From contig JAWKTN010000002.1 in the NCBI GenBank assembly GCA_041399065.1, positions 434,001-498,000 of the forward strand: a DNA stretch of 64,000 bases. Reading direction: 5' to 3'. Origin of the DNA: JAGQPD01 sp020426865. Lineage in GTDB: Bacteria; Planctomycetota; Planctomycetia; Pirellulales; Pirellulaceae. The notes under the pieces are model-generated. The model had not been told where the DNA came from and did not search any database. It saw nothing but the letters and a program-made list of their open reading frames with translations. The stretch's first letter is position 1. The number at the start of each line of letters is the position of its first letter. This document shows, in pieces, positions 48,177 to 57,045 of the stretch. A program made the position numbers and the translations under genes.

Positions 48177-48772
48177 TGTGAGGTACTCCGACGCGCCTGG
48201 TGGCGCGGGTGGGGATAGGCTACGATCCGGGAACCAAGTAGGCTCCACGAGGGACCGCAACTGTTTCATTCTACCGCGCACCGTTGGGAATTCAAAAGAA
48301 AGTGTGCGGTCAACCGGTTCCTGTGCCTTCGACTGGTATTTCGACCGCTCCGAGTCAAGCGGCCTCCGCACCGCACTCCACCGACGGCGGCCGTTCGATT
48401 GACGCCAGGAACAAGACCACTACCGCACAAGAGACGCTACGTTTATCGAACTCGACTCGGAGAGGCCGAGCTACCTCGCCGCCGGTTAGACACGCAGATC
48501 TTGACAATATGAGCGTGCTCATATTATTGCAATTCTCCCCGCGGAAACGGAAGATGACAGGAGTATTGCTACAGACCGATGCGTGTTGCGTGATATTGAC
48601 GGAATGGGGCCTCCGCGAGTAGATTATTGTAAGGTCACGGTCCTCTCGTCCGTTTGCCTGGCAAGAGCCAACAATGTAGAGCTAGTGTGCTGCGTCAGTA
48701 ACGCGGCGCGGCCAGAACGCGTCAGCTCGATAGACGGCGGTCGCATGGCCGCCAGCAGCGAAAGTGATTCGG
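48177..48772. other. Intergenic gap, no gene recognised
   Basis: About 600 bases between the leftward Gly/Tyr-rich gene and the DUF4160 gene. Short open frames on both strands lack family motifs. A decayed gene cannot be excluded. No terminator or repeat array was found. Confidence 0.4.
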
Positions 48773-49015
48773 ATGCCGACTATATTGCGAGACGGGCCAT
48801 ACCGGCTTTACTTTCACAGCCATGAATCCAATGAGCCTCCGCATATCCATGTTGATCGAGACGATTTGGCGGCCAAGTTTTGGCTGAACCCAGTCGAGCT
48901 CGCACGAAATCTCGGGTTTACGCCCAAAGAATTGCGTCGAATTCAAAAACTAGCAATCGAACATCAAATTGTACTCCTGGAGGCCTGGCATGGGTATTTT
49001 GGCACTGACGGCTGA
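48773..49015 (+). CDS. DUF4160 protein
   Basis: ATG 48773 gives an 80-residue product beginning MPTILRDGPYRLYFHSHE and continuing PPHIHVDRDDLAAKFWL, the hallmark DUF4160 N-terminus; GTG 48764 is an alternative start three codons upstream. It ends KLAIEHQIVLLEAWHGYF. DUF4160 genes are almost always followed by a DUF2442 gene, as here, with a 26-base overlap. The pair has been suspected of being toxin-antitoxin-like because of its genome distribution, but that remains unproven. Confidence 0.85.
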   Translation: MPTILRDGPYRLYFHSHESNEPPHIHVDRDDLAAKFWLNPVELARNLGFTPKELRRIQKLAIEHQIVLLEAWHGYFGTDG

Positions 49016-49322
49016 TGAGCGAGTCGCGGACGTTAAGTTTACTCGAGATACATTGAGCGTGGCACTTAAGGATGGGCGAACCATTATCGTTCCACTCGCT
49101 TGGTATCCACGGCTATTCAGCGCGACGGCGGCTGAACGAAAAAACTGGCAAGTCGCGGGCGGAGGTTACGGCATTCATTGGCCAGACATCGACGAGGATT
49201 TGAGTACCGAGGGGCTACTCCGTGGCGCGCCTGCGCCGCGTGCGGAAAAGGGCCACGTGCCGATCAACGTAGGACCGCCGAACAAAGCGGAGAGGCGGAG
49301 CCGCCGATCACGCCGCAAGTGA
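48990..49322 (+). CDS. DUF2442 protein with atypical C-terminal tail
   Basis: ATG 48990 follows GGAGG well placed upstream. The core (FTRDTLSVALKDGRTIIVPL, WYPRLFSATAAERKNWQVAG, GGYGIHWPDIDEDLSTEGLL) is DUF2442. Family members usually end shortly after DLSxEGLL; here 32 more residues follow (APRAEKGHVPINVGPPNKAE, then an Arg/Ser tail). The extra DNA may come from a frameshift or an insertion at the 3' end. Partner of the DUF4160 gene. Confidence 0.8.
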   Translation: MGILALTADERVADVKFTRDTLSVALKDGRTIIVPLAWYPRLFSATAAERKNWQVAGGGYGIHWPDIDEDLSTEGLLRGAPAPRAEKGHVPINVGPPNKAERRSRRSRRK

Positions 49323-49449
49323 AATCATCGTTGATGCGCAGCAGACCAATTGCCGACGGAGTTGCAGTACGTTTATTCGCTACCGACGTAAAGCCATGGT
49401 TGGACACACAAAACTAAATCAGCACTTTGCGGAGCTCCCTTGGGCTCGC

Positions 49450-50457
49450 CTATTGACAGCCGCAGGATTGGCGGACGACGATTTCCGCGGGGAGGACGAC
49501 GTGCTGCGGTGGCCGATCGGGGTCCGCCAGTCGTTGGCACAGCAGCTCTACGGCCGTCTCGCCCATCTGCGCCATCGGAACGCGGACGGTGGTCAGCGGC
49601 GGTCGCGTTAATCGCGAGATACGTGTGTCGTCAAAGCCGACGATTCGCAGGTCCGCCGGCACACTCAGCCCTTTAGCGGTGGCGGCGTGTACAATTCCAG
49701 CCGCCATTTCGTCATTGGCGGCAAACACACATGTGTTGGCTTCCGCCCAGGACGTGGCATGATCCAAGCCGAAATCGAAGGCGGTCGTATATTCATAGTC
49801 GAGATGATAAATGTCATCGTCGACGACGGGACGCCCAGCTCGCGCCAATGCTTCACGATAAGCGGCTAGACGTTGAATCGTATCAATGTTGGTGACACCA
49901 CCACCCACGAACACGATTCGGCGGATGTTGGTCGCGGCCAGCAAGTGGTCCATCATCGCCCGAGCCCCCTGCATCTGATCGATCTGAATCGTATCGTGAG
50001 AATCGTCTTCGCCTTGACCATCCATCACCACGATCGGACCAGCCAGATGCGACAGCGTTTCTGTGGACCTCGCGTGCAGGTCGGTCACCATCACCGCAAC
50101 TCCATCGAGTAACCCGCCGACGCCAACCTTATTGAGCACGGCATTACCGTCGTCGCCCATCACGAACGACGACACCATCAAATGATAACCGTGCTCCCGC
50201 GCCTTCGCGTTCGCGCCGCGAATGACCTCCGAATAGAACTCACCATGCAAGTCGGGCAAGACCATCCCCAGCAAATGACTCTTTCGCAGCATCAAACCTC
50301 GCGCAAACACGTTCGGTTGATAGCCAAGCTCCTTGATCGCCGAGCGCACGCGTTCGCGGGTTTTCTCATTCACCACGTCGCGACCGTTGATGACCCGCGA
50401 TACCGTGCTGATCGACACGTTCGCGAGCCGAGCAACGTCTTCAATCGATACTGCCAT
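49450..50457 (-). CDS. LacI-family transcription regulator
   Basis: The 335 residues have the LacI helix-turn-helix and hinge at the N-terminus (SIEDVARLANVSISTVSRVI, ELGYQPNVFARGLMLRKS) and the periplasmic-binding-type sugar domain (LLGMVLPDLHGEFYSEVIRG, FAANDEMAAGIVHAATAKGL, VGFDDTRISRLTRPPLTTVR). It normally represses genes for a carbohydrate and is released by the sugar. It is transcribed away from a glucoamylase-like gene, which is its most likely target. All family blocks are intact. Confidence 0.9.
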   Translation of the reverse strand: MAVSIEDVARLANVSISTVSRVINGRDVVNEKTRERVRSAIKELGYQPNVFARGLMLRKSHLLGMVLPDLHGEFYSEVIRGANAKAREHGYHLMVSSFVMGDDGNAVLNKVGVGGLLDGVAVMVTDLHARSTETLSHLAGPIVVMDGQGEDDSHDTIQIDQMQGARAMMDHLLAATNIRRIVFVGGGVTNIDTIQRLAAYREALARAGRPVVDDDIYHLDYEYTTAFDFGLDHATSWAEANTCVFAANDEMAAGIVHAATAKGLSVPADLRIVGFDDTRISRLTRPPLTTVRVPMAQMGETAVELLCQRLADPDRPPQHVVLPAEIVVRQSCGCQ

Positions 50458-50591
50458 CTACCCGCCACGGCTCACTGATATACGGTACAAGTCGTCTGTC
50501 ACAGGCGACGAATCGGTCTCTGCCACTTTATCACTGCAACTCGGTCTCTACGCCTTTGCCACGCACAATGCTTCAAACCTTCTCTGGATAA

Positions 50592-50609
50592 TGTCAGCGC
50601 TGTTTGACA
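50592..50609. promoter_or_regulatory. Candidate LacI-family operator
   Basis: TGTCA-GCGCTGTT-TGACA forms an 18-base inverted repeat with 5-base arms that overlaps the -35 box of the glucoamylase promoter. Repressor binding there would block transcription. The arms are short, so chance is possible. Confidence 0.35.
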
Positions 50610-50632
50610 AAGGGCTCGCCAAAGCATATCTT
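50604..50632 (+). promoter_or_regulatory. Sigma-70-type promoter giving a near-leaderless mRNA
   Basis: TTGACA (50604-50609) and TATCTT (50627-50632) are 17 bases apart, close to the sigma-70 consensus. Transcription would start at about 50639-50641, at the ATG of the glucoamylase-like gene (50641), and no ribosome site precedes that ATG. Confidence 0.6.
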
Positions 50633-50640
50633 TGTCCAAC

Positions 50641-52122
50641 ATGATCCGTCAATCCGTACTCCTCACCATTCGGCCGATCCTTGCGTTTGCCCCGATTCTG
50701 CTGGGCGTGGCCGCGTCTGACGTGGGAACGGCGCAAACCCTTGCCACCGTCAATCGCAAGCAGGTCGCTTCCACCGAGGAAGACGTTATCCTCTCGGACA
50801 GCCAGGTTCGCCCCCGCTACGATTTCACTCCGTCCGACCAGTTGTTGCTCGACGAAATCCAGCGAGGATGTTTCGAGTATCTTTGGCGGGAGGTGGGAAG
50901 TCCAGTTCCGTTGGCGAAAGATCGCCGAAAAACGAGGGTCAGTAGTATTGCCGCTGTCGGCTTTCAATTATCGGCGCTGCCGATTGGTGTCCAACGGGGT
51001 TGGATTACACGTGACCAGGGTGTGGCCCGGGCGACGGAGGTACTCCGAGGATTGCTGGAACGTGCGGACAACAAGAAATTCGGCGTCTACCTGCATTTTG
51101 TTGACCTGAACACCGGAGGCCACACGACGGCCGCCCCGGAGGTTTTCGCGGGTACGGTGGATCACGCGTTGTTGGTCTGTGGTGCGATACCCGCGGCCAG
51201 TTTTTTTGGGGGCGAGGTGGCAGAATTGGTCGACCGGATGATTTTGGAAACCAAGTGGTCAAAGTATGTCAACTCGCGCGGACACGTTTCTTTCGGATGG
51301 CGACCGGAAGACAAGGCGACGATCGACGGCCCGGGAGCGTTCTCGCCATGGGACTGGTGGATTGCCAGTGCCGAAGAGCAGCTAGTTTATTTTCTCGCTT
51401 GCAGTGCTCCCGATCCACCAGAGCGCGTTCCGCCCGAAATCTACTACCAACTCGCGCGAGCAACCGCCCGACACAACGATGGCCCGCCGTTTGTCCTGAC
51501 CTGGAACGGAGCACTTTTCACCTATTTCTTCAGCCAATGCTGGATCGACTACCGCAGCTTCGACGCCGATGACCCGACGCAGTTTTCCGTCACAACACCC
51601 CGGGTCGATTGGTTCGAGAACTCACGTCGCGCCACGCTCACCCATCGACAACGGTGCATCGAAGCCGCAAACGAATTCAAGTCGTTTGCGGCCGATCGAT
51701 GGGGACTCAGCCCTTGCACAGGCTTCAAACCGAGCGGCCAGCCGACGTATCTGGTTCCCGACGTCATGCCGAATCGCTCCGAGCGGGACAATTTCTGTTT
51801 TGGAACGGTCGCTCCCTACGCGGCAGGATCCACGATTGTGTTCACGCCCGAAGAGAGCATGCAAGCTCTACGCGCCATGCGCGAACTGACGGTGGCGGGA
51901 AAACCATTTGCCTGGCAACCGATCGAGGAAGGAGGCTATGGCTTTGTCGATAGCTTCAACTTGGATCAGGGTCTCGCGAGCGACGATCACGTGGGCATCG
52001 ACGTCGGGCCCATGCTCTTGGCAATCGAAAACGCTCGCACCGGACTAATCTGGAAGCTCTTTATGCAACACGCGACGTCCAGACGTGCGGTCAAGACACT
52101 CAAGTGGCAATCGCGAAATTAG
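50641..52122 (+). CDS. Secreted glucoamylase-like (PF10091) glycoside hydrolase
   Basis: ATG 50641 is preferred to TTG 50632. A signal peptide (LLTIRPILAFAPILLGVAASDVGTAQ) is followed by a glucoamylase-domain alpha/alpha barrel: LLLDEIQRGCFEYLWREVGS, then KTRVSSIAAVGFQLSALPIG, GGHTTAAPEVFAGTVDHALL, WNGALFTYFFSQCWIDYRSF, WGLSPCTGF, YGFVDSFNLD, DDHVGIDVGPMLLAIENART. The order of blocks is that of glycoside hydrolases near GH144 (beta-1,2-glucanase) and cyclic-glucan enzymes. The exact sugar is unknown. The divergent LacI gene supports sugar-controlled expression. Confidence 0.85.
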   Translation: MIRQSVLLTIRPILAFAPILLGVAASDVGTAQTLATVNRKQVASTEEDVILSDSQVRPRYDFTPSDQLLLDEIQRGCFEYLWREVGSPVPLAKDRRKTRVSSIAAVGFQLSALPIGVQRGWITRDQGVARATEVLRGLLERADNKKFGVYLHFVDLNTGGHTTAAPEVFAGTVDHALLVCGAIPAASFFGGEVAELVDRMILETKWSKYVNSRGHVSFGWRPEDKATIDGPGAFSPWDWWIASAEEQLVYFLACSAPDPPERVPPEIYYQLARATARHNDGPPFVLTWNGALFTYFFSQCWIDYRSFDADDPTQFSVTTPRVDWFENSRRATLTHRQRCIEAANEFKSFAADRWGLSPCTGFKPSGQPTYLVPDVMPNRSERDNFCFGTVAPYAAGSTIVFTPEESMQALRAMRELTVAGKPFAWQPIEEGGYGFVDSFNLDQGLASDDHVGIDVGPMLLAIENARTGLIWKLFMQHATSRRAVKTLKWQSRN

Positions 52123-52134
52123 CAACTGACATTC

Positions 52135-53185
52135 ATGTCCCCGTCGCCGGGCCAGGAATATTCAGTCTGCCAAGTAGTTGGCCAGATACCCCCGGCAGTG
52201 CAGGAGGTGCCAGCATTCCGACAGCGGGTGATTACACAATCTTCGATCAACCAGGTTCGGCTCAGGTCAATGTATTTAAGGGATGTGGCGAGTGACGCAT
52301 TGGCAATTGGCAACGGCGATGTGACGCTCCAAGGCTTCGGCGGGGACTGGACGTATTCTCTGCTGACCAGCTCGACCACATCGAGCGAGCAGCGTGCAGA
52401 TTTTGACGGCGGACAAATAACACTGACAAGTCGGAATCTCAATATTGGCGATGATTTGATTGTCCGTAGGGGAACGCTTGCCGTGCAGTCGGGCAGTCAA
52501 GTGACTCTTGATAGCGGCGCAAACTTGACCGCGCGAACATGAAAGTCGGGATCGACGATTCTGACGCTTCGCTCCGTCTGCTGGTCGAAACCACTCCCAC
52601 CCAATCGGCAATTGCCTCGCTGCAAATTGGTTCGCTGGGGACGGCGACAGCGCTTTTGGAGACCGGGCCGGCGTCTTCGCTCACGACCGGTGGGGCGACG
52701 ACGTTCGTGGGGCAAACCGGCGAGATCTTTGTCGACGAAACCGGCACGCCTGAGATCCGCGGTGATCTGTTGATTGACGGCGACGAACGGTCGCGGGATC
52801 GCAATACGATCAGCTGAATGCCACCGGTGCGGCCTTTGTTGACGGCGAGCTATTTGTCGTTCTGGAGGACTTCGTACCGGCAGCAGAAGACTCGTTCACG
52901 GTTCTGGGGTCAACAAGTTTGGCGGGGACGTTTGATAATGTGATCAACGGCGGGCGGCTGACTACGGCCGACGGCAGCGGCTCGTTTTTAGTGCATTACG
53001 GCTTGGGTTGTATGTTTGACGACGACCAAGTCGTTTTGAGTGACTTTCTGCCAACGCACTCCGCGAACTTCGATCATGACGGCGACGTCGATGGCGCCGA
53101 CTTCGTGCAGTGGCACGGCGACCTTGGCATCAAGGCCAGACCGATGCCGACGACGACCGTGCCGAATCATAGTGCCGAATCGTAG
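52135..53185 (+). pseudogene. Decayed secreted protein with beta-helix and dockerin-like end
   Basis: Three open pieces in different frames read as one protein. 52135-52542: TLQGFGGDWTYSLLTSSTTS, LTSRNLNIGDDLIVRRGTLA. 52539-52817: SLRLLVETTPTQSAIASLQI, then GDLLIDGDE. 52805-53185: YDQLNATGAAFVDGELFVVL, NVINGGRLTTADGSGSFLVH, and a dockerin-like loop FDHDGDVDGADFVQWHGDLG. Each frame change looks like a small indel, and the start and signal peptide are missing. The closest style is planctomycete PEP-CTERM or autotransporter-repeat proteins. It follows the glucoamylase gene by 12 bases. Confidence 0.7.
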
Positions 53186-53522
53186 AGTCTCTAAAACTAC
53201 AGCCGCCCAACACGATCAACAATAAAATCACAATAAAAAAGTTAATTCCTGCATTTTTCCCCTAACGAGATGGCCTGGTATTGTAGAGTCTCTACGATCT
53301 ACTGGTAGAGTCTCTACGATCTAGAATTCTACGATCTAGAACGTCAGGAAAAAATTCTGTGATAAAAAAATGTTTCACGGGTTTTTCACTAACAGCGTTA
53401 GATCGTGCTGAATCATAGAATGAATCAAAAATGAATCATAGAGTCTCTAAGACTACAGCCGCCAAACGCGGTCAAGCATGAAATCACAACAAAAACATTT
53501 AATTTCAACATTTGTCCCTGAC
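53183..53522. repeat. AT-rich patch with a duplicated segment of about 85 bp and palindrome copies
   Basis: Two diverged copies of one segment start at about 53183 and 53439 (both TAGAGTCTCTA, ACTACAGCCGCC, then ATGAAATCACAA or ATAAAATCACAA, then TTTAATT or TTAATTC). Between them TAGAGTCTCTA, a palindrome around a central T, occurs again as GTAGAGTCTCTAC at 53283-53295 and 53305-53317. ACGATCTAGAAT and ACGATCTAGAAC also repeat (53316-53343). The composition is clearly richer in A and T than its neighbours. No gene is seen. Confidence 0.85.
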
Positions 53523-53619
53523 AACAATAGACGCGCTGACGGTCCATGCCATGCCAACACCGAGCCCTCTGTTTGACATTTGGAGGACGATTCGAATGTG
53601 CGAAAGGCCAACGAAGCGT

Positions 53620-54336
53620 TCAGTCCGGGTAGTATTCCCAATCCTTGCCGTTGTCACACCAATGGGAGGTATTTGGCGTTCCGACATAGTAACTTACGAG
53701 AAATGAATCGGAAGCGCCTCGGTAAGAAATGAATTGCTTGGCATTCGTATTGCGAAATCTGTATGCACTCAGATCAATGGGGAATGCGCCCGTTTCGTTT
53801 TTGGTTTGCTTTGCGAACTCGGCAACACGAACAGCCTCATTGTGGACACACCACCACCGAACCGCCAAAGTCAATTGGTGCGGTATCATGCAAAAGGCCA
53901 GAAGCAGAATCGCGACGAACGCGAATCGCCGCAGGCCAACGACAAACGCCACCAGGAAGGCCACATTCAGCAACAAAAGCAATCGATAAAATGCCGAGAC
54001 AATTTCACCGATCGTGTGAAATGCCAACAGACCGCAACAAAACTCTATTGGCAGCACTACCGTGAGGAGGACGAGCAGGTTTCGACCTTGCGGCGTATTG
54101 GCAAGTCCGAATACCCAGAATAGAGAGATGACAGAAGACGTCGCTACGAAGAATGGGGCTTTGGGTACGATGGACAGTGTAATTGCCAGAATCGCCATGG
54201 TCCACAACAATTGGGATATCGTGAATTGGCGATTACTTGGTATCACGGTGTCTTCCAAGATTCCATCGTGGGCCTTGTGGCGACGAGCGTCGCTGATTGC
54301 ATTGAACTTGGGAAGCATGTTGCGGGCATCTGTCAT
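53620..54336 (-). CDS. Five-helix membrane protein of unknown function
   Basis: ATG 54336 is chosen over the longer frame; ATG 54318 is also possible. Five hydrophobic helices occupy about residues 37-165 (TISQLLWTMAILAITLSIV, FVATSSVISLFWVFGLANT, LVLLTVVLPIEFCCGLLAF, AFYRLLLLLNVAFLVAFVV, FAFVAILLLAFCMIPHQL). The soluble end (TGAFPIDLSAYRFRN, ISYRGASDSFLVSYYVGTPN, THWC-type ending DWEYYPD) resembles the tail of planctomycete prepilin-like proteins. It follows the Fe-ADH gene on the same strand, so it may be the last gene of that unit. No function can be assigned. Confidence 0.55.
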   Translation of the reverse strand: MTDARNMLPKFNAISDARRHKAHDGILEDTVIPSNRQFTISQLLWTMAILAITLSIVPKAPFFVATSSVISLFWVFGLANTPQGRNLLVLLTVVLPIEFCCGLLAFHTIGEIVSAFYRLLLLLNVAFLVAFVVGLRRFAFVAILLLAFCMIPHQLTLAVRWWCVHNEAVRVAEFAKQTKNETGAFPIDLSAYRFRNTNAKQFISYRGASDSFLVSYYVGTPNTSHWCDNGKDWEYYPD

Positions 54337-54378
54337 CGAAAGGGATTTTGGGGCTTGATTCGGGCGCTGTCGAACCAA

Positions 54379-55509
54379 CTATTGGGGCGCGCCGTTTTCG
54401 CCGGCTGTCGTGACGCGGCGAGGATTATTTTGCATTCGGTCTGGGTTCGCTCGCCGCAATAGGGCATCGATCGATGGCAGGCCGACGCTACAACTTTGTA
54501 GATCCGTGTAACCTCCCACAGCCTGAATGATATCATGCAGTCGCTCTGCTGCTTCAGCAACCGTGTTGGCTCCCAAGCAACGAACGATTTCGGCGATCGC
54601 TTTGCGAACTCCACCGACACCTGCGGGATGTGCGCAATCGTCGTCGGTGACCTCCGCATTGAATATCAAGAACTTCGGCAAAAACACGGCCACTGCAAAA
54701 CCATGCGGGATACCGTAGTCGGACGTCAGGGCGTACGACAGTGCGTGCGGGGCCGTGGTGCGAGTCACGTTGATGGCGCGACCGGCCAAGTCCGAGGCTT
54801 CTAACATCGCCTGCCGAGCAGCGGGTGTCGGCCGCTGAACGGCGGCAACCAAATGCTCATTTGCCAATCGCAACGCCAACGATGCCCAGTCCGTGGACTG
54901 TCGCGTCGCATTGACGCTCCAAATTGCTTCGACAGCTTGACACAAGGCGTCAAGCCCTGTTGCGGCGGTAACGGTCCGCGGCATCGACACCGTGAATTGC
55001 CAATCGAGCACCGATAGCTCAGGCAAAAGCCTCTTGTGTGTCACAGAGTACTTTACTTTGTCTTTATAGACTACCGCAAAATGAGTCGCATGGCTGCCGC
55101 TGCCCGCCGTTGTGGGGATCGCGACGAATGGTCGCGGGTCAGGTCCACTCACCAAACAGGATGGTTCGATAGCTTGCACATCCTCGAAACCTTCCGAGAC
55201 CGTATTGTCATGTCGGACCAGGCAGCGCATTAGCTTCGCCAAGTCAATGGCGGTACCGCCTCCGACCGCGACCATCGCATCCCACTGGCACCCAACCAAT
55301 CGACGAGCGCCCCGAACGGCATCCTCCCATTTGGGGTTGGGATCAAAACCATCGAACACACCCGCTGCCATGGTCGGCAGCTGTTCGTCGAAAGCTGCCG
55401 CGACACCCGAGGCATGAAACGCGGTCTGATCCGCTACCAAAAAATACCGCTTCACTTTCCGAAACCGTAACCACTCTCGTAGCTCGCCGATCGTAGTTGC
55501 TACGGACAT
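54379..55509 (-). CDS. Iron-type alcohol dehydrogenase, phosphonoacetaldehyde-reductase-like
   Basis: ATG 55509, with GGAAAGG upstream, is preferred to the longer frame from 55560. The 376-residue product has the group III ADH fold: NAD motif AVGGGTAIDLAKLM, PTTAGSGSHATHFAV, and metal-site region GLDALCQAVEAIWSVNA, where the usual His after the Asp is Gln. GRAINVTRTTAPHALSYALT and YGIPHGFAVAVFLPKFL follow. The Gln and the TTAPHA(L/I)SY block match PhpC/FomC phosphonoacetaldehyde reductases. It would interconvert phosphonoacetaldehyde and hydroxyethylphosphonate. The neighbours (HD oxygenase, permease) fit phosphonate metabolism. One second-shell His (PHGHA) reads Phe. Confidence 0.7.
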   Translation of the reverse strand: MSVATTIGELREWLRFRKVKRYFLVADQTAFHASGVAAAFDEQLPTMAAGVFDGFDPNPKWEDAVRGARRLVGCQWDAMVAVGGGTAIDLAKLMRCLVRHDNTVSEGFEDVQAIEPSCLVSGPDPRPFVAIPTTAGSGSHATHFAVVYKDKVKYSVTHKRLLPELSVLDWQFTVSMPRTVTAATGLDALCQAVEAIWSVNATRQSTDWASLALRLANEHLVAAVQRPTPAARQAMLEASDLAGRAINVTRTTAPHALSYALTSDYGIPHGFAVAVFLPKFLIFNAEVTDDDCAHPAGVGGVRKAIAEIVRCLGANTVAEAAERLHDIIQAVGGYTDLQSCSVGLPSIDALLRRANPDRMQNNPRRVTTAGENGAPQ

Positions 55510-55684
55510 ATTGTTCTTGCCTTTCCGATAACGGTACGCCAGGCCGACTGGTCGTGGCAATGCTGGGAAACTGACGACTCGGAATTCACTTTCGACATCA
55601 GCGCTCGGTGTCCTCTGTGCCTCTGCATCAACAAAACATTATCCAGCCACTTACAAACTCTTAGCCGTCAGCACTGTCATCGAC

Positions 55685-56983
55685 TCACGATGTGGCTTCC
55701 ATCGCCACATGGTCCGGGACTCGTTTCAAGAACAAACTGCTGGAATACCCGATCAATACCAGTGTGGCCGAAGCGACGCCAATTGCCAACCAGACGAACG
55801 CCGTAAGCAACGAGTCGTCGGGCACCGCAGTTCCGACGACGACGAGAGACCCGACGTAGCCGAGGTAACCGAACGCGTCTGCCAGATACATGAAGTAACC
55901 GAGGTTCGATCGATCCCGAAAAATCGAAATCATCCGTTCGAAGACGGTCGTATGAAAGGCCACGTACGGAACGTACGTGCCGACACCGACAACTACCATG
56001 AAACCAAATCCTGAAATGGCATTGGTGAGAAATGCCACGACACCAGCGACGATGATCAACGCGCCGGCGGCAACGGTCAACAGGGAAGTAAAAAACGCAA
56101 AACGGTTATCGCGTATGACAAAGGCTGCTCCGTTGAGTAGCAATACGACGAGCATGACCAGCATTTCGGACTGCGCGAAAACAGCCGGCTTTTCTGCGAA
56201 ACCCAGGGCCCCCCACAGCTCGGCGCCGAAATCATCGCGCACGCCACGTAGAATTGTCAGCAGCATATAGACGAGTATGAGCGACAGCAGGCCGGCCCAA
56301 TGGCGGCGAAGCACGTTCATTCTATCGCGGGCATCGATGGGTTCTCGCGGTGCGCGGGCGGCAACGTCTTGTCGATTCGGCCCCGGGATCTGTCGCAGCA
56401 ACCATACCCCCAAAAGAAAGGGTAGCCAGAACAGTGCTCCCGTACAAAAGGGCATCCAGAATTCGTCAACTCCCCATGTGACGACCAGCGACTTGCCAAC
56501 CGAGCGGACAAACCCTGAGGACGCGATGAAGCTGGCACAGAGCCCCGCCGATAGCGCCTCGGTTACTTGTCGCCCCTCCAGGTAACCGAGAACCAGACCA
56601 AACACCATCCCCAGCGGCAGCCCATTGACGAACAACAACAGCCACGCCCATTGCGAAGGAACGATAGCGAACAAGGCCAAAGCTGCGTGTGCGACGGCGA
56701 TCAGCGTGATCAGCATTTGTGAGCGTCGACGCGGTGGCAACTCGGAAATGAACTTGATGCCCCAGAACTTGGAGAGCGTATAGCCAACCGTCTGACTGGC
56801 AATCAGCATGGGCTTGTACGCCAATCCCCAACCGCTGTGGATGTCCGCGAACTCCGCTGCCGTGAATGGCTTGCGAAACGCATACATACAGAAATACGTC
56901 ATAAAGGCCGCCGTAATACAATACGCGGAGAAGATCGCGGGGTGTGCCCGCTCGAGTTTGCGAGTAACGTTGGTGAGAAGCAT
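55685..56983 (-). CDS. MFS-like permease (DUF5690 type)
   Basis: The 432-residue product has about twelve membrane helices, starting AIFSAYCITAAFMTYFCMYA and ending AIGVASATLVLIGYSSSLFL. The RKPFTAAEF and FWGIKFISELPPRRRSQML blocks, with the loop GYLEGRQVTEALSAGLCASF, resemble DUF5690/MFS-type proteins. It lies between the HD oxygenase and the Fe-ADH genes on one strand, with 63 and 175 bases between, so it may import a phosphonate. Substrate is unproven. The three genes plus the membrane protein downstream probably form one transcription unit. Confidence 0.65.
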   Translation of the reverse strand: MLLTNVTRKLERAHPAIFSAYCITAAFMTYFCMYAFRKPFTAAEFADIHSGWGLAYKPMLIASQTVGYTLSKFWGIKFISELPPRRRSQMLITLIAVAHAALALFAIVPSQWAWLLLFVNGLPLGMVFGLVLGYLEGRQVTEALSAGLCASFIASSGFVRSVGKSLVVTWGVDEFWMPFCTGALFWLPFLLGVWLLRQIPGPNRQDVAARAPREPIDARDRMNVLRRHWAGLLSLILVYMLLTILRGVRDDFGAELWGALGFAEKPAVFAQSEMLVMLVVLLLNGAAFVIRDNRFAFFTSLLTVAAGALIIVAGVVAFLTNAISGFGFMVVVGVGTYVPYVAFHTTVFERMISIFRDRSNLGYFMYLADAFGYLGYVGSLVVVGTAVPDDSLLTAFVWLAIGVASATLVLIGYSSSLFLKRVPDHVAMEATS

Positions 56984-57045
56984 GCCACAGGTTCCGAAAA
57001 ATGCTAAGACGGCCCGTGATCGCGATTGGAACGAACGTCGAGGAT

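Noticed and set aside
53183..53449. Possible CRISPR or origin repeats
   Set aside because: Only four copies with irregular spacing, no spacers of equal size and no dnaA, parA or rep gene nearby.
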